64,000 bases of DNA from contig NZ_CP109592.1 in NCBI RefSeq assembly GCF_036250675.1, positions 248,001 to 312,000 of the forward strand, written 5' to 3'. A model generated the notes under the pieces. That model ran no database searches, was not told the DNA's origin, and worked only from the letters and a program-made list of their open reading frames with translations. The stretch is from Streptomyces sp. NBC_01689 (GTDB lineage Bacteria; Actinomycetota; Actinomycetes; Streptomycetales; Streptomycetaceae). The number at the start of each line of letters is the position of its first letter. The stretch's first letter is position 1. Below, in pieces: positions 61,164-64,000 of the stretch. Both the position numbers and the translations under genes were made by a program.

Positions 61164-61427
61164 TACCCGACCGTTCGTGCGGTTTTTGTGGGGGTGAGGG
61201 ACGGGCGTCTTCCTGCGGTCCGCGTACCACCGGGGCGGGGCCGCTGCCAGGGCTTCCGGGCAACTCCGTTCCTTTTCCGCTGCGTTGCGTCCTGTTCTCC
61301 GGTGCCAGGGGGCGGCGGGGGCGGCACCGGCCGGCGCTCCGCAAAGCAGACCGTCAGGTCTGCTCCTGGTGCGGAGGGCCGGCGGGAAACGGAGCGGGGG
61401 TGGCGGTACGGGGGCGGGGCGGGGTGG

Positions 61428-63026
61428 TCACTGCGGGGGGTTGCCGTGTTTGCGGGAGGGCAGGTCGGCGTGTTTGGCGTGCAGCATGGCCAGCGAGCGG
61501 ATGAGGACCTCGCGGGTCTCGGCGGGGTCGATGACGTCGTCGACCAGGCCGCGTTCGGCCGCGTAGTAGGGGTGCATGAGTTCGGCCCTGTACTCCTTGA
61601 CCATGCGGGCGCGCATGGCCTCGGGGTCGGCGGCGTCGGCGATCTGGCGGCGGAAGATGACGTTGGCGGCGCCCTCGGCGCCCATCACGGCGATCTCGTT
61701 GGTGGGCCAGGCGTAGGTGAGGTCGGCGCCGATGGACTGGGAGTCCATGACGATGTAGGCGCCGCCGTAGGCCTTGCGCAGGATCAGCGAGATCCTCGGC
61801 ACCGTCGCGTTGCAGTACGCGTACAGGAGCTTCGCGCCGTGCCGGATGATCCCACCGTGCTCCTGGTCGACGCCGGGCAGGAAGCCGGGCACGTCCAGGA
61901 GGGTGAGGATGGGGATGTTGAAGGCGTCGCACATCTGCACGAACCGGGCGGCTTTTTCGGAGGCTTCGATGTCCAGGACGCCGGCGAGGGTCTGCGGCTG
62001 GTTGGCGACGATGCCGACGACCTGGCCGTCGAGGCGGGCCAGCGCGCAGATGATGTTGCGGGCCCAGCGTTCGTGGACCTCCAGGTAGTCGCCGTCGTCG
62101 ACGAGTTCCTCGATGACCTTGGTCATGTCGTAGGGCCGGTTGCCGTCCGCGGGCACCAGGTCCAGGAGGATCTCGCCGCGCCGGCCGGCCGGGTCGTGGG
62201 GGGTGGTGTGCGGGGGGTTCTCGCGGTTGTTCTGCGGCAGCATCGACAGGAGGTAGCGGACCTCGGCGAGGCAGGTCTCCTCGTCGTCGTACGCGAAGTG
62301 ACAGACACCGCTGGTCTCGGCGTGCACGTCGGCGCCGCCCAGCCCGTTCTGGCTGATCTCCTCACCGGTGACGGCCTTGACCACGTCCGGGCCGGTGATG
62401 AACATCTGCGAGGTCTCACGGACCATGAACACGAAGTCGGTCAGCGCCGGCGAGTACGCCGCGCCGCCCGCGCACGGGCCGAGCATCACCGAGATCTGCG
62501 GGATGACACCCGAGGCCTTCGTGTTGCGCTGGAAGATGCCGCCGTAGCCGGCCAGCGCCGAGACACCCTCCTGGATCCGGGCACCCGCACCGTCGTTGAG
62601 GGAGACCAGCGGCGCACCCGCCGCGATGGCCATGTCCATGATCTTGTGGATCTTCGTGGCGTGCGCCTCGCCCAGCGCCCCGCCGAAGATACGGAAGTCG
62701 TGCGCGTAGACGAAGACCGTGCGGCCCTCCACCGTGCCCCAGCCGGTGATCACACCGTCCGTGTACGGCTTCTTGGCCTCCAGGCCGAACCCGGTCGCCC
62801 GGTGCCGCCGCAACTGCTCGACCTCCTGGAAGCTGTTCTCGTCCAGCAGCAGGGCGATGCGTTCACGGGCGGTCAGTTTGCCCTTGGCGTGCTGGGCGGC
62901 GGTCGCCCTCTCGCTGGGGCCCAGCCGGGCCGCCTCACGGATCGCGTGCAGTTCCGCCACGCGTCCGCGGATGTCGGTCGGCCCCGGCTCGGCGGAGGCG
63001 GGGGCGGGGGCAGTGGTCATTGCCAT
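61428..63026 (-). CDS. Acyl-CoA carboxylase beta subunit (carboxyltransferase)
   Basis: A 532-aa biotin-dependent carboxyltransferase of the AccB/PccB family: KLTARERIALLLDENSFQEV, RTVFVYAHDF, SLNDGAGARIQEGV with the acyl-CoA oxyanion region, and VPGFLPGVDQEHGGIIRHGAKLLYAY for the biotin site. It carboxylates acetyl- or propionyl-CoA with a biotinylated alpha subunit that is not in this window. ATG 63026 follows AAAGGGATCTGAC. Paired with an epsilon subunit 28 bp upstream, it probably boosts malonyl-CoA supply for the PKS. Confidence 0.95.
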   Translation of the reverse strand: MAMTTAPAPASAEPGPTDIRGRVAELHAIREAARLGPSERATAAQHAKGKLTARERIALLLDENSFQEVEQLRRHRATGFGLEAKKPYTDGVITGWGTVEGRTVFVYAHDFRIFGGALGEAHATKIHKIMDMAIAAGAPLVSLNDGAGARIQEGVSALAGYGGIFQRNTKASGVIPQISVMLGPCAGGAAYSPALTDFVFMVRETSQMFITGPDVVKAVTGEEISQNGLGGADVHAETSGVCHFAYDDEETCLAEVRYLLSMLPQNNRENPPHTTPHDPAGRRGEILLDLVPADGNRPYDMTKVIEELVDDGDYLEVHERWARNIICALARLDGQVVGIVANQPQTLAGVLDIEASEKAARFVQMCDAFNIPILTLLDVPGFLPGVDQEHGGIIRHGAKLLYAYCNATVPRISLILRKAYGGAYIVMDSQSIGADLTYAWPTNEIAVMGAEGAANVIFRRQIADAADPEAMRARMVKEYRAELMHPYYAAERGLVDDVIDPAETREVLIRSLAMLHAKHADLPSRKHGNPPQ

Positions 63027-63054
63027 GTCAGATCCCTTTCTGGGGCGAGGTCCG

Positions 63055-63252
63055 TCACTGCCAGCCGCGCGGGCCGCGGTGGGCCCGGGGCCTCCTCCAC
63101 CAGCGGGAGCCGTTGACCGGCCTGCCCCGGCGGGCGGGTGCGCCGCCCGCGCCGAGCGCGAGCAGCACCACGGTGAGTGCGGCCAGTTCCTCTTCGCCGG
63201 CCCGCCCGCGTTCCACGCGCAGGACGGGCTCGTACTGGTCCGGCGTGCCCAT
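63055..63252 (-). CDS. Acyl-CoA carboxylase epsilon subunit
   Basis: A 65-aa protein with the AccE pattern: VLRVERGRAGEEELAALTVVLLAL followed by a basic, Trp-containing tail (RWWRRPRAHRG). ATG 63252 follows GGAGGAGGT. Actinomycete acyl-CoA carboxylases carry this small activating subunit, and its place just before the beta gene is the usual arrangement. Confidence 0.85.
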   Translation of the reverse strand: MGTPDQYEPVLRVERGRAGEEELAALTVVLLALGAGGAPARRGRPVNGSRWWRRPRAHRGPRGWQ

Positions 63253-63286
63253 ACCTCCTCCCTCCTCCTTCTGCACCTTCGGGGAC

Positions 63287-63340
63287 ACCATCGGTCACCC
63301 CGCTCAAGAACCGCTCTCACTGCGCTCGAAGAGCACTCCA
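63287..63340 (-). promoter_or_regulatory. SARP box (four heptamers) and -10 for the carboxylase operon
   Basis: On the minus strand TGGAGTG (63340-63334), TCGAGCG (63329-63323), GAGAGCG (63318-63312) and TTGAGCG (63307-63301) are each 11 bp apart, then 8 bp, then GATGGT (63292-63287). Confidence 0.75.
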
Positions 63341-63788
63341 CGCCACGGACGGTGACACCACGGCGGCCAGGCACGCGGCACCGGATCCGGTACGGGAGCG
63401 GCCCCCTGGGCGAGACGGGACGGTCTCCCGCCCCGGTACCGGGGCGGGAGACCGCCGGCCGCGGACGCGGCACAGGGCGTGCTCCGGGCCGGGTCCGGGT
63501 GGGGTGGGGGTGCGGGGCGGGGTGACCGGGGTGAGGTGGGCGGGGGGAAACGCTTCGGCCAGTCGCCGTGCGGGCGGGCGGGGCCGCGGGGGCCGGCGGG
63601 GTGGGCCGGCAGAGCGGGCGGCGGGGTGCGCGGGCCGGCACGCGGCGGGGGCGCGGCGGGGCGGGCACGGGGTGTCTTGACGGCGCCCGCGACGGTGATT
63701 ACGGCTGTCGCCGGCAGCCGCGCGGGCGCGCGGAAATGGACGACGGTAACCGTCTGGAGTGCGGTGACGGCGGAATCAGGAGTTCGAT
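63341..63788. other. Intergenic, no gene seen
   Basis: GC-rich spacer between two divergent SARP-type promoters. Open frames here lack ribosome sites and family resemblance. Confidence 0.45.
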
Positions 63789-63874
63789 TCGAGCCGTGCT
63801 GCAAGCGTCCTCCAGCGCCCCCGGCAGCGTGCGTGGCAGCGGACTTGGAAGTCCGCTCGAGAACGGCTCCAGGA
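63789..63874 (+). promoter_or_regulatory. Two SARP-type heptamer arrays upstream of a second SARP gene
   Basis: Array 1: TCGAGCC (63789), TGCAAGC (63800), TCCAGCG (63811), with CAGCGT at 63825. Array 2: TGGAAGT (63846), TCGAGAA (63857), TCCAGGA (63868). Each is spaced 11 bp. TAGCGT at 63901 may be a further -10. The downstream SARP may thus be under SARP control itself. Confidence 0.6.
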
Positions 63875-63976
63875 AATCGCTGGGGAGGGACGGCCGCGGC
63901 TAGCGTGAGCGGCGGCGCGGATTTCTGGCCACAAAAGGAACGGGACAAGGAGCTCGACGACATACGGAGGAGACCG

Positions 63977-64000
63977 GTGAGGATTCAGGTTCTGGGTCCG
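63977..64000 (+). CDS. SARP family activator, first codons only
   Basis: GTG 63977 follows GGAGGAG; the eight visible residues (VRIQVLGP) match the usual SARP N-terminus. The gene continues beyond the window. Call based on this short motif, the ribosome site and the upstream arrays. Confidence 0.6.

Noticed and set aside
56726..61504. 1592-aa open frame on the plus strand
   Set aside because: Runs antisense through the KS-like, tandem ACP and SARP genes and the repeat-filled spacer; no family resemblance.
63304..63963. 219-aa minus-strand frame upstream of the carboxylase genes
   Set aside because: Covers promoter arrays and lacks a ribosome site or any known motif.

Overview
The window is high-GC actinomycete DNA, almost certainly Streptomyces: many GTG starts, stop/start overlaps of the ATGA or GTGA type, SARP, TetR and LuxR regulators, and dense secondary-metabolism content. 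I see no rRNA, tRNA or CRISPR array. Apart from one IS200/IS605 element it reads as one large biosynthetic gene cluster that is cut off at both ends.

Layout. (1) 1-7.1 kb, + strand: the end of an NRPS-like gene (eroded adenylation domain fused to MbtH), a clavaminate-synthase-like Fe(II)/2-oxoglutarate oxygenase, an ATP-grasp ligase, a 710-aa protein with a possible clan CD (caspase/gingipain-like) His/Cys dyad, and an exporter. (2) 7.2-24.3 kb: a complete 2,6-dideoxyhexose set (RmlA, RmlB, 2,3-dehydratase, 3-ketoreductase, 3,5-epimerase, 4-ketoreductase) and a glycosyltransferase. Mixed in are two SnoaL-like proteins, small exported peptides, a TetR repressor, a condensation-domain protein and a DHA2 exporter. 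(3) 24.4-32.1 kb, - strand: an operon for an aldo-keto reductase, an FAD desaturase/oxidase-like protein, a thermostable-hemolysin-family protein, an acyl-CoA synthetase, a second Fe(II)/2OG oxygenase, an exporter and a cupin. (4) 32.9-43.8 kb, - strand: a discrete, highly reducing type II PKS (AT, ACP, KR, two hotdog dehydratases, an active KS, a Cys-less KS, a KS-CLF fusion, a KAS III-like enzyme), of the general type that makes polyene or cinnamoyl-like acyl chains. (5) 44-49 kb: TetR, flavin monooxygenase, DUF1772 protein, a 42-aa acidic peptide and an XRE-TPR regulator. (6) 49.5-51.4 kb: IS200/IS605 with tnpA and tnpB. (7) 51.4-64 kb: a DUF817 membrane protein, a LuxR regulator, an AMP-ligase, a PPTase, a KS-like protein without its cysteine, a tandem ACP, a SARP, an acyl-CoA carboxylase beta/epsilon pair, and the first codons of another SARP.

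Working model (inference): the carboxylase and AT feed malonyl units to the type II PKS. This builds a polyunsaturated acyl group, possibly cyclised or oxidised by the FAD enzyme. The acyl group joins an NRPS/ATP-grasp-derived amino-acid part, and the product is glycosylated with a 2,6-dideoxysugar and exported.

The clearest discovery-type signal is regulatory. Upstream of at least nine transcription units there are heptamers resembling TCGAGCC repeated every 11 bp, usually ending 8 bp before a -10-like hexamer, which is the known geometry of SARP binding sites. A second shared motif, TTGTCAnYGCTAGA, sits in four promoter regions. An eight-fold 11-bp iteron array with a different heptamer (CGTGAGR) lies in front of the XRE-TPR gene.
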